Assembly (NCBI RefSeq): GCF_030687495.1
Contig: NZ_CP117435.1
Coordinates: 4,778,501-4,842,500, forward strand
DNA length: 64,000 nt
Reading direction: 5' to 3'
Source: Pseudomonas sp. FP453
GTDB lineage: Bacteria; Pseudomonadota; Gammaproteobacteria; Pseudomonadales; Pseudomonadaceae
Every line of letters begins with the position of its first letter. The stretch's first letter is position 1. Below, piece after piece: positions 52,299-60,119 of the stretch. The position numbers were made by a program, and so were the translations under genes. The notes beneath the pieces are model-generated. The model was not told the DNA's origin. It saw nothing but the letters and a program-made list of their open reading frames with translations, and did not search any database.

Positions 52299-53144
52299 TC
52301 ACTGGCTCAGCGGAATGACCTTCGCCGGCTCACTGAGCCGTTGGTGCAGGTTCTGCACCTGGCTCTGCAACGTGGTGATGTTGCGGGTGGTCTGGATGCG
52401 GAACACATCGAACTCCTTGTTGGTCGGCGCATCGCTGTTGGCCGGCTGGTTGTCCTGGGCGCTCTTGAGCACCACCAGGTCCTGCTCCAGACGGGCAATG
52501 GCCGCACTGGGGTTGCCTTGCTTCTTCAGCGCGGCCACATCGGCCACCAGCTCCTTGAATTCGGCATCGCGCCTGGCCGCATCACCTTGCGCCGCTTTCA
52601 GGGTAGCCACGGCGTCGGTCAGGGCCTGGACCTGGCCTTGCAGCTTGCTGTTGGCACTCGACAGCTCGGTGGTGCTGGCGCTCATTTGCGCCAGGCGCTT
52701 GTCCAGCTCGGTGGCCTGGCCGGCCACGCCAACCTGTTGCTTGCCCTGTTCGAGCAACTGGGTTTCCAACTGGCGGATCTGCAACTTCAGCGCTTCGCTG
52801 CCGTTGCTCACACTGGCTTCACTGGCGACGACCTTGCCGGAAATATCCTGCAGGCGCCCCGCCGCTTCTTCGCTGATGCGCGCAAAGCTTTCCTGGGTCG
52901 CGACCAGTTGCTGGCCCATCAGGGAGATCTGCTGGAAGCTCCACCAGGCCAGGCCGGCAAAGGCGATCAACAAGGCGCCGACCAAGGCCCACAATGGCCC
53001 GGTGCTGGCGCTCTTGACCTTGACCACCGGCGTGCTGCGCGAGCGCACCGACGTGGCGGGGGTAGGTTCGAAATCGTCGTCATCCCCCAGGTCGGCCCGC
53101 AGGCTGGGAACGTTGTCGAAATCGTCTTTGGCATCGTTACGCAT
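52299..53144 (-). CDS. Single-pass membrane protein with long coiled coil
   Basis: A 281-residue protein of unknown family. Order: acidic cytoplasmic start (DDFDNVPSLRADLGDDDDFE), one membrane helix at about 50-70 (PLWALVGALLIAFAGLAWW), then a long helical region of about 180 residues, probably periplasmic and coiled-coil (SFARISEEAAGRLQDISGKV; EDKRLAQMSA-like heptads). Such proteins are often annotated as ATPase or hypothetical in pseudomonads, but I see no ATP-binding motif. AGGGTTG precedes the ATG. Role unknown; a scaffold or envelope function is a guess. Confidence 0.75.
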   Translation of the reverse strand: MRNDAKDDFDNVPSLRADLGDDDDFEPTPATSVRSRSTPVVKVKSASTGPLWALVGALLIAFAGLAWWSFQQISLMGQQLVATQESFARISEEAAGRLQDISGKVVASEASVSNGSEALKLQIRQLETQLLEQGKQQVGVAGQATELDKRLAQMSASTTELSSANSKLQGQVQALTDAVATLKAAQGDAARRDAEFKELVADVAALKKQGNPSAAIARLEQDLVVLKSAQDNQPANSDAPTNKEFDVFRIQTTRNITTLQSQVQNLHQRLSEPAKVIPLSQ

Positions 53145-53258
53145 GAATCAACCCTGAATCGGTGAGGTGGCGAGCGGCGGGAGTATAAACCGCTGTCCTG
53201 TTGCTCTGATCGACCCGGAACCACGAATTCGGTTCCCGATGTGTTGCCTGTTGTGACC

Positions 53259-54257
53259 TTACTTCAGCCCCGGATCCTGGGCCTTCCACCAGCTGCAAAA
53301 CTCGTCGAGGGCGGTCCACAGGCTGACCTTGGGCTCGTAGTCCAGATAATGCCTGGCACGGCTGATATCGAGGGTGAAATCTTTGTTCATCACTTGCATG
53401 CCCAAACGCGACAGCGCCGGCTCCGGGCGCCCCGGCCACATCGCACAGAATGCTTCGTTGAGCGCCGCCACGCTGTAGGACAAGCCGTAGGACCGGTAAC
53501 GTTTCACCTGCGGCAATTCCATTTGGCGCATCACGTAGTTCACCACATCCCACACGGGCACCGGGGTGCCGTTGCTGATGTTGTAGGCCTTGCCCAACGC
53601 CGAGCCGGTGGCGAGCAAACTGCTGAGCAAGGCTTCGTTGAGGTTGTGCACGCTGGTGAAATCGACTTTGTTCAAACCGTCGCCGACGATGGCCAGGCGG
53701 TTCTTGCGCTGCATCTTCAGCAGGCGCGGGAAGATGCTCATGTCACCGGCGCCGGTGACAAAGCGCGGGCGCAGGGCCAGCACTTCAAGGCCGAATTCCT
53801 GCGCACCAAAGACTTTTTGCTCGGCCAGGTATTTGGTCGCCGCATAAGGATGCTTGAAGCGCTTGGGCACTTGCTCTTCGGTCAGGCCCAGATGGTCGCG
53901 GCCGTCAAAGTAGATCGACGGCGACGACAGGTGGACCAAGCGTCCGACCCGCTGTTTAAGGCAGGCCTCGACGACATTCTCGGTCACCAGCACATTGCCT
54001 TGATGGAAGTCCTGATATTTGCCCCACAGCCCCACGGCGCCGGCGCAATGCACCACGGCTTCGACGTCGCGGCACAGGTCGCGCACCAGGTCGGCATCAT
54101 TCAAATCACCCTGGATAAACTCGGCGCCGCGCCTGACCAGGTGTTCCACACCTTCGGCACGCCGCCCGTTGACCCGTACGTCCAGGCCTTGCTCCAGGGC
54201 GAAACGCGCAAAGCGCCCGCCAATGAAGCCGCTTGCGCCGGTGACCAGAATTTTCAT
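53259..54257 (-). CDS. NAD-dependent epimerase/dehydratase (extended SDR, 3-beta-HSD-like)
   Basis: A 332-residue enzyme with GASGFIGGR at residues 7-15, an Asp-containing GDLNDADLVRDL strand and the catalytic YAATK near residue 145. The C-terminal half resembles 3-beta-hydroxysteroid or OleD-like oxidoreductases that act on hydrophobic ketones. Substrate unknown. CGGAGTAATAC precedes the ATG. It is transcribed leftward behind argP, and 114 bases separate its end from the coiled-coil membrane protein. Confidence 0.87.
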   Translation of the reverse strand: MKILVTGASGFIGGRFARFALEQGLDVRVNGRRAEGVEHLVRRGAEFIQGDLNDADLVRDLCRDVEAVVHCAGAVGLWGKYQDFHQGNVLVTENVVEACLKQRVGRLVHLSSPSIYFDGRDHLGLTEEQVPKRFKHPYAATKYLAEQKVFGAQEFGLEVLALRPRFVTGAGDMSIFPRLLKMQRKNRLAIVGDGLNKVDFTSVHNLNEALLSSLLATGSALGKAYNISNGTPVPVWDVVNYVMRQMELPQVKRYRSYGLSYSVAALNEAFCAMWPGRPEPALSRLGMQVMNKDFTLDISRARHYLDYEPKVSLWTALDEFCSWWKAQDPGLK

Positions 54258-54309
54258 GTATTACTCCGTGCTCTTTCGTTTTTCATCGCTGTTGCCTTGA
54301 CGCGCGCCA

Positions 54310-55203
54310 TCACTCCAACGGCACCAACCATTGGCCACACGCCTGGGCCAGATGGTCGGTCAACAAGCCCAACAGTTGCCCGCCACTGCGCCAATGATGC
54401 CAGTACAGCGGCACGTCGATGGGCTTATCTGGCAACAACTCCACCAACACGCCCTTTTCCAGTTGGTCGCGCACCTGCAATTCCGGCACCAGGCCCCAGC
54501 CGAGCCCGGCCTCGGTGAGGCGGATAAAGCCTTCGGACGACGGGCACAAATGGTGTTCGAAACCGCCGTCCACGCCGAGAGACGCCAGGTAGCGATGCTG
54601 CAGGAAATCATCCGGGCCAAACACCAACGCCGGCGTGCGCGCGAGTTGGTCGGCGCGTACGCCCTCGGGAAAGTGCCGGGCGATAAAGGCCGGACTGGCC
54701 AGCGCACGGTAACGCATGGCGCCGAGCAACAAGCTGCGGGCCCCGGCCACCGGCCGTTCACTGGCACAGATACATGCCGCCACCTCGCCGGCGCGCATGC
54801 GCTTGAGGCCGACGGTCTGGTCTTCTACCACCAGGTCCAGCAACAGGTGTTGCTCGGCACAAAACACGCTGACGGCCTCGGCCCACCAGGTGGCGAGGCT
54901 GTCGGCATTCAGGGCGATGCGCAGGCGTTCGGGCATGCCCTCTGCGTCCAGCGCTGGCACCTGGCTTTGCAGGTCGCGCTCCAGCAGGCGCACCTGCTGC
55001 ACATGGTTGAGCAGGCGCCGGCCGATGTCGGTGGGCGTCGGCGGCGTGGCGCGTACCAGCACCGGTTGGCCGATGCGCGCCTCCAGCAATTTGATGCGCT
55101 GGGAGATCGCCGATTGCGACACCCCGAGCACCTGGGCGCCGCGCTCGAAGCCGGCCTGTTCCACCACCGCTGCCAGAGCGGAAAGCAATTTATAGTCGAA
55201 CAT
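54310..55203 (-). CDS. argP: LysR-family regulator of arginine/lysine export
   Basis: A 297-residue LysR protein with an ArgP/IciA-type N-terminus (FDYKLLSALAAVVEQAGFER ... SQSAISQRIKLLEARIGQPV). The effector domain follows. ArgP senses arginine or lysine and activates the exporter argO. It is divergent from the ACT protein and argO genes, the same grouping I recall in P. aeruginosa, which supports the name strongly. Confidence 0.9.
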   Translation of the reverse strand: MFDYKLLSALAAVVEQAGFERGAQVLGVSQSAISQRIKLLEARIGQPVLVRATPPTPTDIGRRLLNHVQQVRLLERDLQSQVPALDAEGMPERLRIALNADSLATWWAEAVSVFCAEQHLLLDLVVEDQTVGLKRMRAGEVAACICASERPVAGARSLLLGAMRYRALASPAFIARHFPEGVRADQLARTPALVFGPDDFLQHRYLASLGVDGGFEHHLCPSSEGFIRLTEAGLGWGLVPELQVRDQLEKGVLVELLPDKPIDVPLYWHHWRSGGQLLGLLTDHLAQACGQWLVPLE

Positions 55204-55301
55204 CAGTTTCTCTAATGAGCGATCAGCAATATTGGTTTTTCTTATACAGCTTAGCCCGTGAGAATGACCAGCATTGCTTCTCTCTATTCAAGGAACTTCA
55301 C

Positions 55302-55703
55302 ATGGCTGGCGAAACCGCCCTGGCAACCCTGCTACGCAGCATGAGCCCGCAGCTGAATGACGGCGATTATGTGTTCTGCACCCTGCCCGACCAGCGTATC
55401 CCGACGGGTTGCGAAGTGATCGGCAGCTTTCGCGAGAGGGAAGGCCTGACGGTCATCGTCGAGCGCCAGCAGGCGGAACAGGCGGGCCTGGCCTTCGACT
55501 ACGTCGCCGCGTGGATCACCCTGAACGTGCATTCGGCCCTGGAAGCCGTGGGCCTCACCGCCGCGTTCGCCAGTGCACTGGGCCAGGCCGGCATCAGTTG
55601 CAATGTGATTGCCGGTTATTACCACGATCACCTGTTCGTTGGCCGCGCCGATGCTGAACGCGCGATGCAAGTACTGCGGCAACTGGCGGCAGGCGCGGAG
55701 TAA
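55302..55703 (+). CDS. ACT-domain protein between argP and argO
   Basis: A 133-residue protein read from ATG 55302 (MAGETALATLLRSMSPQLND) after AAGGAACTTCAC; the longer frame from 55215 is not favoured. It shows a doubled ACT-like arrangement: GDYVFCTLPDQRIPTGCEVI, then AWITLNVHSALEAVGLTAAF and GISCNVIAGYYHDHLFVGRA. ACT domains bind amino acids, so a role in arginine or lysine sensing beside ArgP and ArgO is reasonable. Its stop overlaps the ribosome site of argO (GGAGTAA), so the two are coupled. Confidence 0.82.
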   Translation: MAGETALATLLRSMSPQLNDGDYVFCTLPDQRIPTGCEVIGSFREREGLTVIVERQQAEQAGLAFDYVAAWITLNVHSALEAVGLTAAFASALGQAGISCNVIAGYYHDHLFVGRADAERAMQVLRQLAAGAE

Positions 55704-55708
55704 ATCCT

Positions 55709-56308
55709 ATGTGGCAAAGCTATGTTAACGGCCTGTTGGTGGCCCTCGGTTTGATCATGGCCATCGGCACCCAGAACGCCTTTGTCCTCGCGCAAAGCCT
55801 GCGCCGTGAGCATCACTTGCCCGTGGCGGCGTTGTGCGTGGTGTGCGATGCGTTGTTGGTGGCCGCCGGGGTGTTCGGCCTGGCCACGGTGCTGGCGCAA
55901 AACCCGCTGCTGCTGGCGATTGCCCGCTGGGGCGGCGCGGCGTTCCTGTTGTGGTACGGCACCCTGGCGCTGCGCCGGGCGTTTTCCCGGCAGAGCCTGG
56001 AGCAAGGCGGCAACCTCAAGACCCGCTCACTGCGTGCCGTGATGCTCAGCGCTTTGGCAGTGACGCTACTCAATCCCCACGTCTATCTGGACACGGTGCT
56101 GCTGATCGGCTCACTCGGCGCACAACAAACCGAACCCGGCGCCTACGTGGCCGGGGCGGCCAGTGCATCGTTCCTGTGGTTCGCCACCCTGGCGCTCGGC
56201 GCGGCATGGCTGGCACCGTGGCTGGCGCGGCCGGCCACCTGGCGCCTGCTGGACCTGTTGGTGGCGGTGATGATGTTCAGCGTGGCCTATCAATTGATCG
56301 CCGCCTGA
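55709..56308 (+). CDS. argO: LysE/ArgO-family amino acid exporter
   Basis: A 199-residue membrane protein with about six helices and the LysE-superfamily start VNGLLVALGLIMAIGTQNAF, where the conserved GTQNAFV segment lies in the first helix. It exports arginine and/or lysine. It is placed after the ACT gene and divergent from argP, its probable activator. It begins 5 bases after the ACT stop. Confidence 0.9.
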   Translation: MWQSYVNGLLVALGLIMAIGTQNAFVLAQSLRREHHLPVAALCVVCDALLVAAGVFGLATVLAQNPLLLAIARWGGAAFLLWYGTLALRRAFSRQSLEQGGNLKTRSLRAVMLSALAVTLLNPHVYLDTVLLIGSLGAQQTEPGAYVAGAASASFLWFATLALGAAWLAPWLARPATWRLLDLLVAVMMFSVAYQLIAA

Positions 56309-56486
56309 CGAATATTCCAAAACGCTCTGGAACCTCTATCCCACACAGTTGTTGCGTGGTTTTGCCGCACCCCCGGTGCTATGATCCTGCCCCTGCGCCG
56401 CAAAGAGTACAAACTCCCCGGCGCTTGTTTGGCCGCCCGTGATCGGCCTTGCGCTCACCGCAACTGACCTGATTAGGAGAATCATC

Positions 56487-57083
56487 ATGGCTTTCGAATT
56501 GCCGCCGCTGCCCTACGCACACGATGCCCTGCAGCCGCACATTTCCAAGGAAACCTTGGAATTCCACCACGACAAGCACCACAACACCTACGTCGTGAAC
56601 CTGAACAACCTGGTGCCTGGCACCGAGTTCGAAGGCAAGACCCTGGAAGAGATCGTCAAGTCTTCTTCGGGCGGCATCTTCAACAACGCCGCTCAGGTCT
56701 GGAACCACACCTTCTACTGGAACTGCCTGGCGCCAAACGCCGGCGGCCAACCAACCGGCGCGCTGGCTGAAGCCATCAACGCTGCGTTCGGTTCGTTCGA
56801 CAAGTTCAAGGAAGAGTTCACCAAGACGTCCGTCGGCACCTTCGGTTCCGGTTGGGGCTGGCTGGTGAAAAAGGCTGACGGTTCCCTGGCCCTGGCCAGC
56901 ACCATCGGCGCCGGCAACCCGCTGACCAATGGCGATACCCCGCTGCTGACCTGCGACGTCTGGGAACACGCTTACTACATCGACTACCGCAACGTGCGTC
57001 CAAAGTATGTGGAAGCGTTCTGGAACCTGGTCAACTGGAAGTTCGTGGCTGAGCAGTTCGAAGGCAAGACCTTCACTGCCTAA
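56487..57083 (+). CDS. sodB: Iron superoxide dismutase
   Basis: A 198-residue Fe-SOD read from ATG 56487 ([18 protein letters not shown]) after TTAGGAG. It has the metal ligands HHDKHH near 26-31, NNAAQVWNH (Gln of the Fe type) near 65-73 and [13 protein letters not shown] near 156-168. It dismutates superoxide in the cytoplasm. A clear terminator follows. It is probably iron-controlled, though no clean Fur box was identified by eye. Order argO-sodB-bifA follows what I recall of P. aeruginosa. Confidence 0.95.
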   Translation: MAFELPPLPYAHDALQPHISKETLEFHHDKHHNTYVVNLNNLVPGTEFEGKTLEEIVKSSSGGIFNNAAQVWNHTFYWNCLAPNAGGQPTGALAEAINAAFGSFDKFKEEFTKTSVGTFGSGWGWLVKKADGSLALASTIGAGNPLTNGDTPLLTCDVWEHAYYIDYRNVRPKYVEAFWNLVNWKFVAEQFEGKTFTA

Positions 57084-57103
57084 GCAACGCTTGCAGTAGA
57101 AAG

Positions 57104-57128
57104 AGCCCGGCGAATGCCGGGCTTTTTT
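57104..57128 (+). terminator. Intrinsic terminator of sodB
   Basis: AGCCCGGC-GAAT-GCCGGGCT followed by a run of T, 20 bases after the sodB stop. Confidence 0.93.
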
Positions 57129-57231
57129 GTGCCTTACAGAATGTCGCATCTTGCGCAGGAACTTCGCCAATCTCTCCCACCACACATTCACCGAGACAGA
57201 CTTATCCCATATACGTATCGGAGAATTTACG

Positions 57232-57456
57232 ATGACTATAAACGCACTGTCAGCACTCCCTGTCGTCGGCGACCTGTTGAAGGCAGCGCTGCCTGTGGTG
57301 GGCGATGTGGTCAAGGCGATCGCGCCACTGCTGCAACCGTTTGCAGATGCCGCAGCAAAAAAGATAGCGGGTGAAAGCACGGGTTCGCCAACCGAACCCG
57401 TGAATTTTGCCAGCCCGCCAGCAGAGGCAAAGCAGACGATTACCTTCAATCTGTAA
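57232..57456 (+). CDS. Small amphipathic peptide gene with internal repeat
   Basis: A 74-residue product from ATG 57232 (MTINALSALPVVGDLLKAAL), preceded by CGGAGAATTTACG. The N-terminal half has the direct repeat LPVVGDLLKAA / LPVVGDVVKAI and continues with hydrophobic residues (PLLQPFADAAA), which would make an amphipathic or membrane-active helix. The second half is polar, ending QTITFNL. No standard signal peptide or leader is clear. It lies between sodB and bifA, facing the next small gene. Function unknown; possibilities include a bacteriocin-like, toxin or membrane-associated peptide. Confidence 0.6.
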   Translation: MTINALSALPVVGDLLKAALPVVGDVVKAIAPLLQPFADAAAKKIAGESTGSPTEPVNFASPPAEAKQTITFNL

Positions 57457-57475
57457 ACGCCAGGTGGCCAGTACT

Positions 57476-57509
57476 CCCGCCTGATGCCTGGGCCGTCCAG
57501 GCGTGCGGG
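57476..57509. terminator. Hairpin between the two small genes
   Basis: CCCGC ... GCCTGG-GCCGT-CCAGGC ... GCGGG forms a two-part stem 20 bases after the first small gene's stop codon. There is no T-run, so it is a possible bidirectional hairpin rather than a sure terminator. Confidence 0.4.
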
Positions 57510-57578
57510 TTACGAAGGAAAAGGTGACGCAGATTCAACCCTGCGCCCCCTTCCAAGGTCAGCAGCAAGCCTCATCCA

Positions 57579-57755
57579 TCAAAATTTGATTTGCTGCTGA
57601 TTCGTCGCACCACCCACCGCGTTTAAAACACCGCCCACCGCTTGTTTCGCAACATCCACCGCCATGCTCGCCGCTTGACCAGCCAGTGGCAGTACAACGG
57701 GGGCCAATGCCGCAGCAGCCGCTGCTCCTCCACCTACACCCAATGCCGTCAACAT
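57579..57755 (-). CDS. Small Gly/Ala-rich hydrophobic peptide gene (58 residues)
   Basis: A 58-residue product from ATG 57755 (MLTALGVGGGAAAAAALAP) to TGA at 57579-57581; it begins TCGGAGTATTGACTT-ATG, a usable ribosome site. The product is almost entirely hydrophobic and small residues (VVLPLAGQAASMAVDVAKQ, GGVLNAVGGA) and ends NQQQIKF, with one acidic and two basic side chains. It could form one or two membrane helices. Its 5' leader has a perfect hairpin. It is convergent with the first small gene. Probable but unproven as a gene. Confidence 0.5.
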   Translation of the reverse strand: MLTALGVGGGAAAAAALAPVVLPLAGQAASMAVDVAKQAVGGVLNAVGGATNQQQIKF

Positions 57756-57776
57756 AAGTCAATACTCCGAATTAGA

Positions 57777-57798
57777 ACGAGAGGTGTATTCCTCTCGT
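57777..57798 (-). promoter_or_regulatory. Hairpin in the leader of the 58-residue gene
   Basis: ACGAGAGG-TGTATT-CCTCTCGT, a perfect 8-base arm, lies 22 bases upstream of the start codon and just before its ribosome site. It could be an operator or a leader structure. Confidence 0.4.
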
Positions 57799-57940
57799 CG
57801 CCTCAGTGGCAAATCTCACGGAGCTGGTTCCATCTTTCGTAAGTTTGTGTGATTGCCCGAATGTCCCTTTGACTGCCATCACGAGATTGCCAATACTCAT
57901 GGCATATTGAGGCTACCCGCATGGAACAAGGAATAACCCT

Positions 57941-59992
57941 TTGAAGCTGGAACTCAAAAACAGCTTGTCGGTGAAGTTGCTACGGGTTGTGCTGCTCTCG
58001 GCATTGGTCGTGGGTGTGGCGCTCAGCGTGGCGCAGATCGTTTTTGACGCCTATAAGACGCGCCAGGCCGTGGCCAGCGACGCCCAGCGTATCCTCGACA
58101 TGTTCCGCGACCCCTCGACCCAGGCCGTCTACAGCCTTGATCGCGAGATGGGCATGCAGGTCATCGAGGGCCTGTTCCAGGACGACGCCGTGCGCATGGC
58201 GTCCATCGGCCATCCCAACGAAACCATGCTTGCGGAAAAAAGCCGCGCCTTGCAGCAATCCCCCAGCCGCTGGTTGACCGACCTGATTCTGGGCCAGGAA
58301 CGCACGTTCACCACTGCCCTGGTCGGCAAAGGCCCGTACAGCGAGTATTACGGCGATTTGAGCATCACCCTCGACACCGCCACCTACGGCAAGGGCTTTA
58401 TTGTCAGCTCGGTGATCATCTTTATTTCCGGGGTGCTGCGCGCCCTGGCCATGGGCCTGGTGCTGTACCTGGTCTATCACTGGCTGCTGACCAAGCCGTT
58501 GTCGCGGATTATCGAACACCTGACGTCGATCAACCCGGACCGCCCCAGCGAACACAAGATCCCCCAGCTCAAGGGCCATGAGCGCAATGAACTGGGGCTG
58601 TGGATCAACACCGCCAACCAGTTGCTCGAATCCATCGAGCGCAACACCCACCTGCGTCACGAGGCCGAGAGCAGCCTGCGGCGCATGGCGCAATACGACT
58701 TCCTGACCGGTTTACCCAATCGCCAGAAGCTGCAGGAGCAACTGGACAAGATCCTCATCGACGCCGGCCGCCGGCAACGTCGCGTGGCCGTACTGTGTGT
58801 GGGCCTGGACGACTTCAAAAGCGTCAACGAGCAGTTCACCTACCAGGCCGGCGACCAATTGCTGCTGGCCCTTGCCGACCGCTTGCGCGCCCACAGTGGT
58901 CGCCTCGGCGCCCTGGCCCGCCTGGGGGGCGACCAGTTCGCCCTGGTCCAGGCCGACATCGATCAGCCCTACGAAGCCGCCGAACTGGCGCAAAGCATCC
59001 TCGACGACCTGGAAGCGGAATTCGCCCTCGACCACGAGCAGATCCGCCTGCGCGCCACCATCGGCATCACCTTGTTCCCGGAAGACGGCGACAGCACCGA
59101 GAAGCTGCTGCAAAAAGCCGAACAGACCATGACCCTGGCCAAGAGCCGCTCACGCAATCGCTACCAGTTTTATATCGCCAGCGTGGACAGCGAAATGCGC
59201 CGGCGCCGCGAACTGGAAAAAGACCTGCGCGATGCCTTGAGCCGCAACCAGTTTCACCTGGTGTACCAGCCGCAGATCAGCTACCGCGAGCATCGCGTGG
59301 TGGGCGTCGAAGCGCTGATCCGCTGGCAGCACCCGGAACACGGCCTGGTGCCGCCCGACCTGTTCATCCCGCTGGCCGAACAGAACGGCACCATCATTGC
59401 GATTGGCGAATGGGTGCTGGACCAGGCCTGCCGGCAGTTGCGCGAATGGCACGACCAGGGTTTCACCGAGTTGCGCATGGCGGTCAACCTGTCCACCGTG
59501 CAGTTGCACCACACCGAGCTGCCGCGGGTGGTCAACAACCTGATGCAGATCTACCGCCTGCCGCCGCGCAGCCTGGAGCTGGAAGTCACCGAAACCGGCC
59601 TGATGGAAGACATCAGCACCGCCGCCCAACACCTGCTGAGCCTGCGCCGCTCCGGGGCGTTGATCGCCATCGACGACTTCGGCACCGGCTATTCATCCCT
59701 CAGCTACCTGAAAAGCCTGCCGCTGGACAAGATCAAGATCGACAAGAGCTTCGTCCAGGACCTGCTGGATGACGACGACGATGCCACCATCGTGCGAGCC
59801 ATCATCCAGCTGGGCAAAAGCCTGGGCATGCAGGTGATCGCCGAAGGCGTGGAAACCGCCGAGCAGGAGGCGTACATCATCTCCGAGGGCTGCCACGAGG
59901 GGCAGGGTTATCACTACAGCAAACCGCTGCCGGCCCGGGAGTTGGCGGCTTTTTTGAAACAGTCCGAGCGCAATAACGCCGCGATTCTTTGA
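57941..59992 (+). CDS. bifA: c-di-GMP phosphodiesterase BifA (degenerate GGDEF, intact EAL)
   Basis: A 683-residue protein from a TTG at 57941; the preceding ATG frame stops at once, and AAGGAATAACCC lies in front. It has membrane helices at about 13-32 and 150-185 flanking a periplasmic part, a GGDEF domain whose active site reads RLGGDQF (Glu to Gln, residues about 327-333), and an EAL domain with EALIRW near 457, DDFGTGYSS near 578 and QGYHYSKPL. BifA lowers c-di-GMP and controls biofilm and swarming. The GGDQF form, length and position after sodB match it. Confidence 0.92.
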   Translation: MKLELKNSLSVKLLRVVLLSALVVGVALSVAQIVFDAYKTRQAVASDAQRILDMFRDPSTQAVYSLDREMGMQVIEGLFQDDAVRMASIGHPNETMLAEKSRALQQSPSRWLTDLILGQERTFTTALVGKGPYSEYYGDLSITLDTATYGKGFIVSSVIIFISGVLRALAMGLVLYLVYHWLLTKPLSRIIEHLTSINPDRPSEHKIPQLKGHERNELGLWINTANQLLESIERNTHLRHEAESSLRRMAQYDFLTGLPNRQKLQEQLDKILIDAGRRQRRVAVLCVGLDDFKSVNEQFTYQAGDQLLLALADRLRAHSGRLGALARLGGDQFALVQADIDQPYEAAELAQSILDDLEAEFALDHEQIRLRATIGITLFPEDGDSTEKLLQKAEQTMTLAKSRSRNRYQFYIASVDSEMRRRRELEKDLRDALSRNQFHLVYQPQISYREHRVVGVEALIRWQHPEHGLVPPDLFIPLAEQNGTIIAIGEWVLDQACRQLREWHDQGFTELRMAVNLSTVQLHHTELPRVVNNLMQIYRLPPRSLELEVTETGLMEDISTAAQHLLSLRRSGALIAIDDFGTGYSSLSYLKSLPLDKIKIDKSFVQDLLDDDDDATIVRAIIQLGKSLGMQVIAEGVETAEQEAYIISEGCHEGQGYHYSKPLPARELAAFLKQSERNNAAIL

Positions 59993-60119
59993 ACCGGGAA
60001 AACGATACTGAATATTTCCCGCGTTTAAGCCTTTACACAAAATGCAAATCTTTCGCATTATGTCGCAGTTTTGCGCTCCCCCCGCGCGCCCTATCAACAA
60101 CCGAAGCAGGATGTTCGCC

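Noticed and set aside
56311..56340. TTCCA...TGGAA inverted repeat after argO as terminator or Fur box of sodB
   Set aside because: The arms are only five bases, the spacer is 8, there is no T-run and it does not match a Fur box.
57559..57762. A 67-codon ORF on the minus strand with many Cys and Gly
   Set aside because: It is in a different frame from the 58-residue hydrophobic gene, has no ribosome site of its own and a composition (CCETSGGRC) typical of a shifted frame.
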